From Deltaproteobacteria bacterium (GTDB taxonomy: Bacteria; Desulfobacterota; Desulfobacteria; Desulfobacterales; Desulfatibacillaceae), in contig JACRLG010000028.1 in assembly GCA_016235345.1 (NCBI GenBank), positions 146,791 to 210,790 on the forward strand: a stretch of DNA of 64,000 bases, in the 5' to 3' direction. The position numbers and the translations under genes are program-made. The notes below the pieces were generated by a model. That model was given only the letters and a program-made list of their open reading frames with translations, ran no database searches and was not told the DNA's origin. Below, piece by piece: positions 1 to 6,501 of this stretch. Numbering within the stretch: position 1 is the stretch's first letter; the number at the start of each line of letters is the position of its first letter.

Positions 1-896
1 CGCACCCTGCCGGTCTTTTCGGGGCGCGGGTTGTGGCCCGACCCGTGCAGGGTGAAGAGCGGAAACATGCACGAGTCCCAGTTTCGCAAGCGCACGCAGT
101 CTGTTCCGTGCGTTTCGTCCTGAATGTCGAAGCACCAGCAGGTGGGACAAAGATAGGTGCAGGTTCCGCAGTTGATGCAGGCAAAGGCCGCGTCCGCCCA
201 GAACGGGGCGTCGTATAGGGCGAGGATGGTCTTTTTGCCAATCTTATCCGTATTGATTACGGAGGAGATTTTCCCCTCGGCCTCGCGCCGGGCGTCGGAC
301 AGGGCGGCTTCGGCATCGGCCCCTGCTTCGGTTGTCCAGCCTGCGGCCAGCGCCAGGGCCTCGCCCTTTTCCGTCAGCACCTGGGTCAGGAAGCCGTCTT
401 CATGATCCGTGAGAAGGATGTCCAGGCCCGTTGTGTCGCAGGGGCCGCCCCCAGTGGAGGTGCAGAAACAGGTGGAGCGCGGATCATTGCAGGAGTGGCC
501 CACGAAGGTCGTGGCCCCGTAGCCTTTTGTCCACCAGGGGTCCTTGTACTCCGCGTTGTCGAAGTTGGGCGCAACCAGGGTATAGGCCCGCGCGTCGCAG
601 GGCCTTATTCCGAAAACCGCCCTTGGGGAAAAGTCCTTTTCTATCTCCTTGTAAACGTGGTGATCTTCCCTGGCGGGGTCGAGGCAAGCCCTGAACATCT
701 TTTCCGAGGGCGGGTAGACCACGCCCTTGGCCGAAAGCCGGGTGTTGGCCACCGACATCTCCGGCATGACCCCAGGCGGAAGAAGGCCCATGACGTGATG
801 AAAGCGCTCCTGGACGGGCCCGTAGACGCGGTATGAACCGGCAAGGGCCGCAACGCCGTCGGCAAAATTTTCGCGCGAAACAAAAAGGTGTCGCAT
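1..896 (-). CDS. 4Fe-4S dicluster protein, AsrA/FlxB-like (3' end beyond window)
   Basis: I translated the complement from an ATG at 896. It stays open to the window edge, giving about 298 residues without a stop. The protein starts MRHLFVSREN and carries GIRPCDARA, CNDPRSTCFCTSTGGGPCD and CINCGTCTYLCPTCWCFD. This is the pattern of the anaerobic sulfite reductase A / FlxB family, which passes electrons between ferredoxin-type clusters. Family members are about 340 residues, so the C-terminal ferredoxin part is probably lost beyond base 1. It lies 17 bp after the preceding gene and is third in an operon with the MvhD selenoprotein. The context suggests a subunit of an Hdr-linked oxidoreductase. 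The exact partner (HdrA or FlxA) would be downstream, outside the window. Confidence 0.85.
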   Translation of the reverse strand, partial: MRHLFVSRENFADGVAALAGSYRVYGPVQERFHHVMGLLPPGVMPEMSVANTRLSAKGVVYPPSEKMFRACLDPAREDHHVYKEIEKDFSPRAVFGIRPCDARAYTLVAPNFDNAEYKDPWWTKGYGATTFVGHSCNDPRSTCFCTSTGGGPCDTTGLDILLTDHEDGFLTQVLTEKGEALALAAGWTTEAGADAEAALSDARREAEGKISSVINTDKIGKKTILALYDAPFWADAAFACINCGTCTYLCPTCWCFDIQDETHGTDCVRLRNWDSCMFPLFTLHGSGHNPRPEKTGRV

Positions 897-913
897 GGGC
901 ATACCTTGCGAAG

Positions 914-1861
914 TCACTTTATGAATTCCTGGGGGTCATCCGGCCTGAAGGTGTCCAAAGGAGGCCTTACGCCCGGCAGCACCCCGGCCTCAAAGCCGTA
1001 AAGCTCCTCGCAGTCCTTGACGAGCTTTTTGGTGAACTGCCGCACCGGGATTCCCAGGGGGCAGGCCCGCTCGCAGGCCCCGCAGTCCGTGCACCGGCCC
1101 GCGCAGTGAAAGGCCCTTAGAAAATGAAAGGTGCGGGTGTCGGTTTTGTCCAGGCTTTTGCCCACCCACTGGGGCCTGGAATCGTCAACAAAACAGGTGG
1201 GGCAGTAGCAAAGGGGGCAGGCGTTGCGGCAGGCGTAACACCTTATGCAGCCCGCGATCAGTTCCTCGAAGTGGGTCCAGCGCTCGGCGGCGCTCATGGC
1301 CTCCACCGCGTTCACGTCCGAAAAGCGGTCCGCGTTCTCCTGCTCCGGCACGGGGGGGGTGGCCATCTCGTCGAAAATCACCGGGTTCCTGTGAGTGCAG
1401 GTGACGCAGTTGTCCTGAAGCACGTTTTTCTTGGGTATGGACATCTCGCCGGAGGCGGTGGATACCCCAAGGGTCTTGCCCTGATCCAGGGCGTCGATGA
1501 CGTCCCTGCCCGCCTTGGAGCGAAGCTTTCTGCGATCCGCCATGCCGGTGCACGGGACCCCTATGATGTAGAGGTTTTCCCGTTTGACCTGGTTTTCCAG
1601 GAGGTGATTGACGATGTTTCTGCTGTCGCAGCCCTTGGCGGTGATGCCGATCCTTCCGGAAAGGCCCGGAAGGTAATTGGCGAGGTTCGCGCCGCAGAAG
1701 CCGTTGAAGACCAGGAGGTGCGCGTCATCCGCACTGCGGATGAGGCAGGGCTCGGCCATGAGGGGAATGGTCCCCTCCCGGAAACCGATAACGCAGTCCA
1801 CCACGTTTTCCGACAGGAGCCGGGCGGCGATGGCCTGGATTTTCTCGCTCACGTCTTCCAT
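914..1861 (-). CDS. 4Fe-4S dicluster electron-transfer protein (FrhB/FdhB-like)
   Basis: A 315-residue protein beginning MEDVSEKIQA. The first ~150 residues resemble the FrhB/FdhB-type fold seen in Hdr-linked electron-transfer subunits, with GFCGANL, KGCDSRN and IGVPCTG. After a CVTC pair (152-155) come two cysteine clusters: CIRCYACRNACP from residue 205, followed by further Cys at 218, 220 and 223, and CTDCGACERACP from residue 257. It should relay electrons in the cytoplasm between MvhD and the FlxB-like protein. Its ATG is one base after the stop of mvhD, so translation is probably coupled. The family assignment is by motif only, and the physiological donor and acceptor cannot be read from sequence. 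Confidence 0.85.
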   Translation of the reverse strand: MEDVSEKIQAIAARLLSENVVDCVIGFREGTIPLMAEPCLIRSADDAHLLVFNGFCGANLANYLPGLSGRIGITAKGCDSRNIVNHLLENQVKRENLYIIGVPCTGMADRRKLRSKAGRDVIDALDQGKTLGVSTASGEMSIPKKNVLQDNCVTCTHRNPVIFDEMATPPVPEQENADRFSDVNAVEAMSAAERWTHFEELIAGCIRCYACRNACPLCYCPTCFVDDSRPQWVGKSLDKTDTRTFHFLRAFHCAGRCTDCGACERACPLGIPVRQFTKKLVKDCEELYGFEAGVLPGVRPPLDTFRPDDPQEFIK

Positions 1862-1862
1862 G

Positions 1863-2294
1863 TCAGGGTATCTCGGCCTCGGTTTTTATGAAATGCTTTG
1901 CTGGCCCAAGGGCCTTCACCTCTTCGGTGATCCTTGTGACGACGTCCTGGAACTTGGTGGACTCGGCTGAGGATATCCACGAAAAATGGAGCCGTCCGGG
2001 CTCGATTCCCATGTGTTCGAGAAGATTCTTGAAAAGGGCGAATTTCCGTCGTGCGTAGTAATTACCTTCCAGGTAATGGCAGTCACCGGGATGTCACCCG
2101 GAGACCCACACGCCGTCGGCCCCTTTCCGGAAGGCCGCCAGAAGGAAGTCGGGCCTCACCCTGCCGGAGCAGGGAACCCGTATCACCCGGACGTTTGAGG
2201 GGTACTGGAGCCGCCCCACCCCCGCAAGGTCAGCCGCACCGTAGGTGCACCAGTTGCACAGAAACGCCACTATCTTGGGTTCCCACTCGGACAT
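1863..2294 (-). CDS. mvhD: MvhD-like [2Fe-2S] protein, selenocysteine-containing
   Basis: Methyl-viologen-reducing hydrogenase delta subunit family, which hands electrons to HdrA in flavin-based bifurcating complexes. Reading from ATG 2294 gives [16 protein letters not shown] and VPCSGRV, then GVWVSG and an in-frame TGA at 2096-2094 (codon 67). Immediately after it the frame continues [16 protein letters not shown] through to a true TGA at 1865-1863, giving 143 residues, the normal family length. In the two other MvhD paralogues of this window the same position is Cys (GCMEGDCHF and GCDGTHC). A hairpin lies 16 nt after the UGA. The known methanococcal VhuD selenoprotein has Sec in this motif. 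The 66-residue open frame before the UGA is therefore only half of the gene, and ordinary gene calling would truncate it. Confidence 0.88.
2061..2077 (-). promoter_or_regulatory. Bacterial SECIS-like hairpin of the MvhD selenoprotein
   Basis: On the coding (minus) strand a perfect 6-bp stem ATTACC / GGTAAT closes a 5-nt loop TGGAA. It begins 16 nt downstream of the in-frame UGA at 2096-2094. Bacterial SECIS elements are short coding-region hairpins at about this distance, bound by SelB. The hairpin encodes the conserved HYLEGNYY stretch at the same time. No SelB-binding consensus beyond position and shape can be shown here. Confidence 0.65.
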
Positions 2295-2509
2295 GGCCGC
2301 CGTCTCCCTTTCAGGACTTGTAGCTTGAGCCGGGCCGCCGGAATTTCCATCCGATGGCCCCCTACTTCTTTATAGCCAAAATGCACATGGTGTCAAAGAC
2401 TTTAGGGCCGCTTGGGCGACAAGCCAGTCTTGACAAGGCGGCCATGCCGGAATTACTCATGAATTCGGCATGGAGCAAACCAGGAATTTTTTTCTTATAT
2501 TTCGGGGAG

Positions 2510-2543
2510 CAGGGTTTGGTTCCATTTTTCGGGCTCCCCGAAA
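2510..2543. repeat. Inverted repeat in the divergent intergenic region
   Basis: The 2295-2786 gap separates the minus-strand mvhD operon from the plus-strand DegT gene. It contains a perfect 10-bp inverted repeat, TTTCGGGGAG / CTCCCCGAAA, with a 14-nt spacer. A second imperfect repeat lies nearby (CATGCCGGAATT at about 2443 with AATTCGGCATG). Either could be an operator or part of an RNA leader for mvhD. No protein-coding gene is apparent in the gap. Function is unknown. Confidence 0.45.
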
Positions 2544-2625
2544 CGTTGGATGTGGTGGATTGTAGTATTTCTCCCTTCGGCCAGATTCCCTTAAAAACGG
2601 AAAAGAACCATGCTCCGCTTAATAA

Positions 2626-2774
2626 CAGCCTGTTGAAAAACACCAATCATACAGGATGATGAAAAACGATGAGCCGCAAGGCGTGCGAAAAGCCAATGAG
2701 TCAAGCGTACTAAAAGTACGTGACGGAATTGGCTTTGACGCACAACACAGCGGATCGCGTTTTTCGACAGCCTG
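2626..2774. repeat. Palindromic intergenic element, copy A
   Basis: About 149 bp bounded by CAGCCTGTTGAAAAA and TTTTTCGACAGCCTG, which pair at 13 of 15 positions. Nested inside are AGCCAAT / ATTGGCT arms and a central CGTAC-taaaa-GTACG hairpin at 2706-2720. The same architecture recurs at 4461, 38106 and 55854. The element ends 12 bp before the ATG of the DegT-like gene, so it lies in that gene's promoter or leader. Confidence 0.75.
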
Positions 2775-2786
2775 ATAAGGACGGAC

Positions 2787-4013
2787 ATGAAGGTTCCCTT
2801 CGGCACCCTGACCATAACGGAAAGCGCCAAAAGGCGCATAAACGAGGCCCTGGATTCGGGCCGCCTGACCCAGGGGCGATACGTGCAGGAGCTGGAGGAG
2901 CGCTTCGCCCTCCTTGCCGGAACCCGGCACGCGGTGGCGGTGTCCTCCGGGGCCGACGCCTTAACCCTCGCCCTAGCGGCCCTCCACGACAGGGGCGCGA
3001 AACCGGGCGATCACGTCATAGTCCCCGCCCTATCGTTTGCCGCCACCGGAAACGCTGTGCTGGCCGCCCGTCTCACCCCGGTTTTCGTTGACGTTTCGCG
3101 GGACACCTTAAACATCGACCCGGAGAAAATCGAGGAGGCCGTAACAGCCCGCACCCGCGCCATTGTGGCGGTGCACCTCATGGGTAAACCCGCCGAAATG
3201 GACCGGATAAACGAAATCGCCCGAAAGCGCGGCTTAGCCGTAATCGAGGACGCAGCCGAAGCCCACGGAGCCTTCTACCGGGGCCGCCCGGCGGGGTCCT
3301 TAGGAGCCATGGCGGCCTTTTCCCTCTACGCGGCCCACGCGATAAGCTGCGTTGAAGGGGGCATGATCACCACGGACGACCCGCAAGTGGCCGAAATACT
3401 TCGCTCTCTTCGCGCCCACGGCAGGGCCTGCGCCTGCGAGACATGCGCGCTTTCCTCGGAAGGGACGCCCTGCCCCAAAAGGTTCGACCGCAAAACAGGC
3501 CGGGACATCCGCTTCCATTTCCCGCGCATTGGCTATTCCTCCAAGATGAACGAGCTGGAGGCCGCCGTGGGCCTTGGCTGCCTGGACGTTTACGCCGATA
3601 TCTCCGCCCTCCGCAGGGCCAGCCTTCTAAGGCTCATGGAGGGCCTCTCCCGTTTCGCGCCGCTTCTTCGCACCATCCGGGAGGAAGCCTGGGAGATCAT
3701 CGGCCCCCACGCCTTTCCCATCATGATCTCCGAAAATGCCCCCTTCACCCGCGAGGACTTCACCCGCCACCTGGAGGAAAACGGAATCGAGACCCGCACC
3801 CTGTTCGATTCCATGCCCACCCGCTGCCCCGGCTTCGCCTTTTTGGGGCACAAATACGGCGACTTTCCCGAAGCAGAGTACCTGGGCCGCATGGGCCTTC
3901 ACATCGGCGTTCATCAGGACCTGGACCTGCGCCACACGGACCACGTTTTATCCGTCATTGCCGGGTTCCTCGAAGCCGGGCCGGGCAGGCCGAAGTTACA
4001 GCAGATGCCATAA
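2787..4013 (+). CDS. DegT/DnrJ/E1-type PLP enzyme, His replaces catalytic Lys
   Basis: A 408-residue fold-type I protein of the DegT/DnrJ/EryC1/StrS family. PLP-site landmarks are SSGADALTLAL (53-63), VIEDAAEAHGA (152-162; Asp155 should contact the PLP pyridine nitrogen) and FSLYAAHAISCVEGG. In this last motif the Schiff-base lysine of aminotransferases is His184. His here is known from sugar 3-dehydratases (ColD, and the CDP-sugar E1/DdhC enzymes). A cysteine group follows at 215, 217, 220 and 229 (RACACETC...C), where E1 places its [2Fe-2S] ligands, although spacing differs from E1. A radical or PMP-dependent dehydratase is therefore more likely than an aminotransferase. AAGGAC precedes the ATG. 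It stands alone between repeats, with no sugar-biosynthesis neighbours. Confidence 0.8.
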   Translation: MKVPFGTLTITESAKRRINEALDSGRLTQGRYVQELEERFALLAGTRHAVAVSSGADALTLALAALHDRGAKPGDHVIVPALSFAATGNAVLAARLTPVFVDVSRDTLNIDPEKIEEAVTARTRAIVAVHLMGKPAEMDRINEIARKRGLAVIEDAAEAHGAFYRGRPAGSLGAMAAFSLYAAHAISCVEGGMITTDDPQVAEILRSLRAHGRACACETCALSSEGTPCPKRFDRKTGRDIRFHFPRIGYSSKMNELEAAVGLGCLDVYADISALRRASLLRLMEGLSRFAPLLRTIREEAWEIIGPHAFPIMISENAPFTREDFTRHLEENGIETRTLFDSMPTRCPGFAFLGHKYGDFPEAEYLGRMGLHIGVHQDLDLRHTDHVLSVIAGFLEAGPGRPKLQQMP

Positions 4014-4056
4014 TTCCCTTTCCCTGGTCCTGTAGAAGGCTCTTTACGCCAATCCT

Positions 4057-4098
4057 CTTGTGCTGCGCACCCCGGCAACCAGAAAGCCTGCGCCACCC
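4057..4098 (+). repeat. Partial copy of the 25-kb palindromic element
   Basis: These 42 bp match 25158-25199 at 40 of 42 positions (CTTGTGCTGCGCACCC... through ...GCCTGCGCCACCC). Only one arm of the inverted repeat is present here, with a weak GGTGGC-like remnant on the other side. It shows that the element at 25011 is a dispersed repeat rather than a local palindrome. Confidence 0.7.
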
Positions 4099-4292
4099 AA
4101 TGAGTGGCGGCCATCGAATCGGCATGGGTCATAAGCCACGTATTCTAATGAAGCGGATGTGTCGCAAAGCCTTCTTCAACAGTATGACTTTATTTTTTAA
4201 AATTACTTCATTTTTACTCATCATCGGCCCCAGGACAGTTCTACTTAATACCGATAGCAAATTATAAGTATTTCTTATCATTGAAAATTCTG

Positions 4293-4321
4293 TTGACATC
4301 CCCCCGATCTCTCCGTTAAGC
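4293..4321 (+). promoter_or_regulatory. Putative sigma-70 promoter upstream of the GOGAT-Hdr operon
   Basis: A perfect -35 TTGACA (4293-4298) is followed after 17 bp by TTAAGC, a weak -10. It lies in an unusually AT-rich stretch. The first gene of the operon starts at 4669, leaving a leader of about 340 nt that contains a terminator-like hairpin and a palindromic element. Confidence 0.35.
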
Positions 4322-4375
4322 ATCCCCCTTGGTGGTTTCAAACGTGTCCGTGCGTTAAGTCATTCGGATGGACTT

Positions 4376-4414
4376 GGGGGGTCTTTCCCGTTTCGGGGCG
4401 GACACCCTTTTTTT
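4376..4414 (+). terminator. Rho-independent terminator or attenuator
   Basis: GGGGGGTC (4376-4383) can pair with GACACCC (4401-4407), with an inner CCCG / CGGG helix, and a run of seven Ts follows directly. It may end transcription from the DegT-like gene. Because a promoter-like sequence lies about 80 bp upstream, it could instead attenuate the downstream operon. The sequence alone does not decide. Confidence 0.6.
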
Positions 4415-4460
4415 ACGGATCAAATTACTGCCTCTTGCGGACGCCTTAAAGGGCGTTAAG

Positions 4461-4650
4461 CAGCCTGTTGGAAAAGGCTGGAAGCAAAGCCTGATGAAAA
4501 ACGAGAAGTTGCAAGGCCAAACTGCAAGCCAATGAGTAAGCGTACCCGCCCAAGAAATCGCAGAGTTCTTGGGCTAAATCAGGATGTTCGTACGTGACGG
4601 AATTGGCTTTGAAGTGCGAACACTGCCAAATCGCGTTTTTCGACAGGCTG
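4461..4650. repeat. Palindromic intergenic element, copy B with nested hairpin
   Basis: It is bounded by CAGCCTGTTG and CGACAGGCTG (9 of 10 paired). It shares with copy A the strings GCCAATGAGT, AAGCGTAC, GTACGTGACGGAATTGGCTTT and ATCGCGTTTTTCGACAG. Its centre is enlarged by an extra hairpin, GCCCAAGAA / TTCTTGGGC. The element stops 18 bp before the ATG of the mvhD-like gene at 4669. An open frame runs through it from 4594, but this is not taken as coding. Confidence 0.75.
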
Positions 4651-4668
4651 TTAGCTCAAAGGAGTTTC

Positions 4669-5070
4669 ATGGACGACAACATCCCCCACGTGGTGGGCTT
4701 CTGCTGCCAGAACGCCATAATCGACGACCCGACGCTAAAGGCCGCCGAACGGCTTGATTACGAGCCGGAAGTGCGGGTGGTCTTCGTGCCCTGCTCCAGC
4801 AAGGTGGAGACCCTTTCCATAATAAAGGCCTTCGAGGCCGGTGCTGAAGGCGTCTTCGTGTTCGGCTGCGACGGAACCCATTGCCGCATGACGGACGGCA
4901 ACAAGAGGGCGCAGCGCACCGTCAACTACGCCAAAAGCCTTCTTACCCAGGCCGGAATCGATGAAGCGCGCCTTTCCATGTTCACCATCGAGAGCGGCGA
5001 GTGGAAAAACTTCCGGGAAGCGGCGGGCCACATGGCCCAAAGAATCGCCTCCCTTCCGCAAGGTCAGTGA
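4669..5070 (+). CDS. MvhD-like iron-sulfur protein (divergent paralogue)
   Basis: A 133-residue MvhD-family protein. The ATG at 4669 is preceded by AAAGGAG. An in-frame start 75 bp upstream lies inside the palindromic element and is rejected. Family positions are FCCQNA (N-terminal), VPCSSKVE and FGCDGTHCRM; the last replaces the canonical GCxxGDCH with GCDGTHC. It keeps the cysteines likely to bind the [2Fe-2S] cluster but is clearly more divergent than the copies at 1863 and 15169. As first gene of the GOGAT-Hdr-MetVF run, 9 bp before a GltB2-like iron-sulfur protein, it may dock that protein to the Hdr wire. That role is an inference. Confidence 0.8.
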   Translation: MDDNIPHVVGFCCQNAIIDDPTLKAAERLDYEPEVRVVFVPCSSKVETLSIIKAFEAGAEGVFVFGCDGTHCRMTDGNKRAQRTVNYAKSLLTQAGIDEARLSMFTIESGEWKNFREAAGHMAQRIASLPQGQ

Positions 5071-5079
5071 AACAAGCCC

Positions 5080-6501
5080 ATGCCGAAAAAATACCATATA
5101 GATATCAAGGAAGCCCCTGCCCGTTTCGTGCCGGTGGGAAGAAGCACCATCCTCGACTGGGAGGGCGGGTGCCTTCGCTGCTTCAAGTGCGTGAAGCGCC
5201 TGTGCATCTACGACGCTTACAACAAGCGTGATTTCGACGCCACGCGCCTTGCCGACACCATAGACTCGGTGTGCAAGAACTGCCTTCGGTGCGTCCAGAT
5301 GTGTCCGGGCCGGGTGATCTCGAAAAAGGAAAACCCGGAATACAAGCTTCTGGGCGACTCCTACTGGACCGCCGACATTATCGTGAAACAAAGCGAAATG
5401 GCGGCCACCGGCAAGATTCCAGTTTCCGGCGCGGGCTACAGAGGCCCATTCACCGGCCCCGGATTCGACTCGATGTGGACGGACATGTCCGAAATCGTGC
5501 GCCCCACCCGGGACGGCATCCACGGACGCGAGTACATAAACACCTCGGTTTCCCTTGGCCGCAAGCGCCAAAACCTTTCCTTCGACGAAAGCGGAGCGCC
5601 CGTCATAGCCCCCCTTTGTGAGCACGAAATTCCCGTTCCCATGATCTTCGCGGCGCCGCCTTTGAACATCCTGAGCGAAAACGTGCTTAAAACCTTTGCG
5701 CTTGCTGCGGAAAACCTGGGAATGCTCACCGAGATACCGGTGAAAAACTGGGGGGACTTCCTTACGCCCCACCTGAAAAGTCTGGTCCCGGTAATGGGGA
5801 TTAACGACGTTGACGCCTGGGCCGATCTCATAGCCAAGGTTCCCATGGCGGGGTTCGTCGCCAACGAGGTGGTTCCGGACGACTTCGTGGAAAAATTCAA
5901 GGCCCGTTTTCCGGGCACCCTTTTAATGGTGAAGATTCCCGCCGATGAGCGGGCCCCGCGCCGGGTTCCCGCCTTTGCCGAGGAGGGCACCGACGTCATG
6001 TGCCTTGTGGCGGACGTCAACGGAAAGGGCATGGGGGAAAACTCCGGGAAATTCATCAGCCAGATCACGCGTGAGGTCCACGGCAGGATGGTGGACCTTG
6101 GCGTGAGGGACTCCGTCACCCTTCTCCTGCAGGGAGGCGTGGCCCTGGCCGAGCACGTGGCCAAGGCTGTGATCTGCGGCGCGGACGCTGTGATGGTGGA
6201 CCTTCCGGTGCTGCTGGCCCTGGAATGCACTTACTGCGGGCGCTGCAACAAGGGGCTGGCCTGCCCGGTCCAACTGGAAAACGTGAACCCCGAATGGGGC
6301 AAAAAGCGCGTGGGCAACTTCATGGCGGCCTGGCGCAACCAGATAATAGAGGTTCTGGGCGCAATGGGCATACGCGAAATAAGGCGTCTGCGAGGGGAAG
6401 TGGGCAGGGCCATGTTTTTCGATGATCTGGAGCGCGACACCTTCGGGCGTCTTTTCGGCAAGAAAAAGGCGGTGCCTGCCAGCGAAGGAGCCAATCCATG
6501 A
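5080..6501 (+). CDS. GltB2-like iron-sulfur protein with degenerate FMN site
   Basis: A 473-residue protein. An N-terminal ferredoxin-like part (about 30-85) has CLRCFKCVKRLC and CKNCLRCVQMCP. The rest follows the FMN/glutamate-synthase central-domain (GltB2) fold. The C-terminal part has ICGADAVMVDLP and CTYCGRCNKGLACPV, equivalent to the 3Fe-4S cysteine loop of glutamate synthase. Compared with the next gene it lacks the GGGMSYGSI, VSVKV and SYGGTGAAP segments, so FMN and substrate binding look lost. It overlaps the next ATG by 4 bp (ATGA). The likely role is structural or electron-relay in the same complex. Function is uncertain. Confidence 0.75.
   Translation: MPKKYHIDIKEAPARFVPVGRSTILDWEGGCLRCFKCVKRLCIYDAYNKRDFDATRLADTIDSVCKNCLRCVQMCPGRVISKKENPEYKLLGDSYWTADIIVKQSEMAATGKIPVSGAGYRGPFTGPGFDSMWTDMSEIVRPTRDGIHGREYINTSVSLGRKRQNLSFDESGAPVIAPLCEHEIPVPMIFAAPPLNILSENVLKTFALAAENLGMLTEIPVKNWGDFLTPHLKSLVPVMGINDVDAWADLIAKVPMAGFVANEVVPDDFVEKFKARFPGTLLMVKIPADERAPRRVPAFAEEGTDVMCLVADVNGKGMGENSGKFISQITREVHGRMVDLGVRDSVTLLLQGGVALAEHVAKAVICGADAVMVDLPVLLALECTYCGRCNKGLACPVQLENVNPEWGKKRVGNFMAAWRNQIIEVLGAMGIREIRRLRGEVGRAMFFDDLERDTFGRLFGKKKAVPASEGANP

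Noticed and set aside
1124..1891. 255-residue open frame on the plus strand opposite the iron-sulfur gene
   Set aside because: It is antisense to a well-supported minus-strand protein, has no family motifs, and arises from high GC at third positions.
4735..5772. 345-residue minus-strand open frame
   Set aside because: It is antisense to the MvhD-like and GltB2-like genes, with no recognisable domain.
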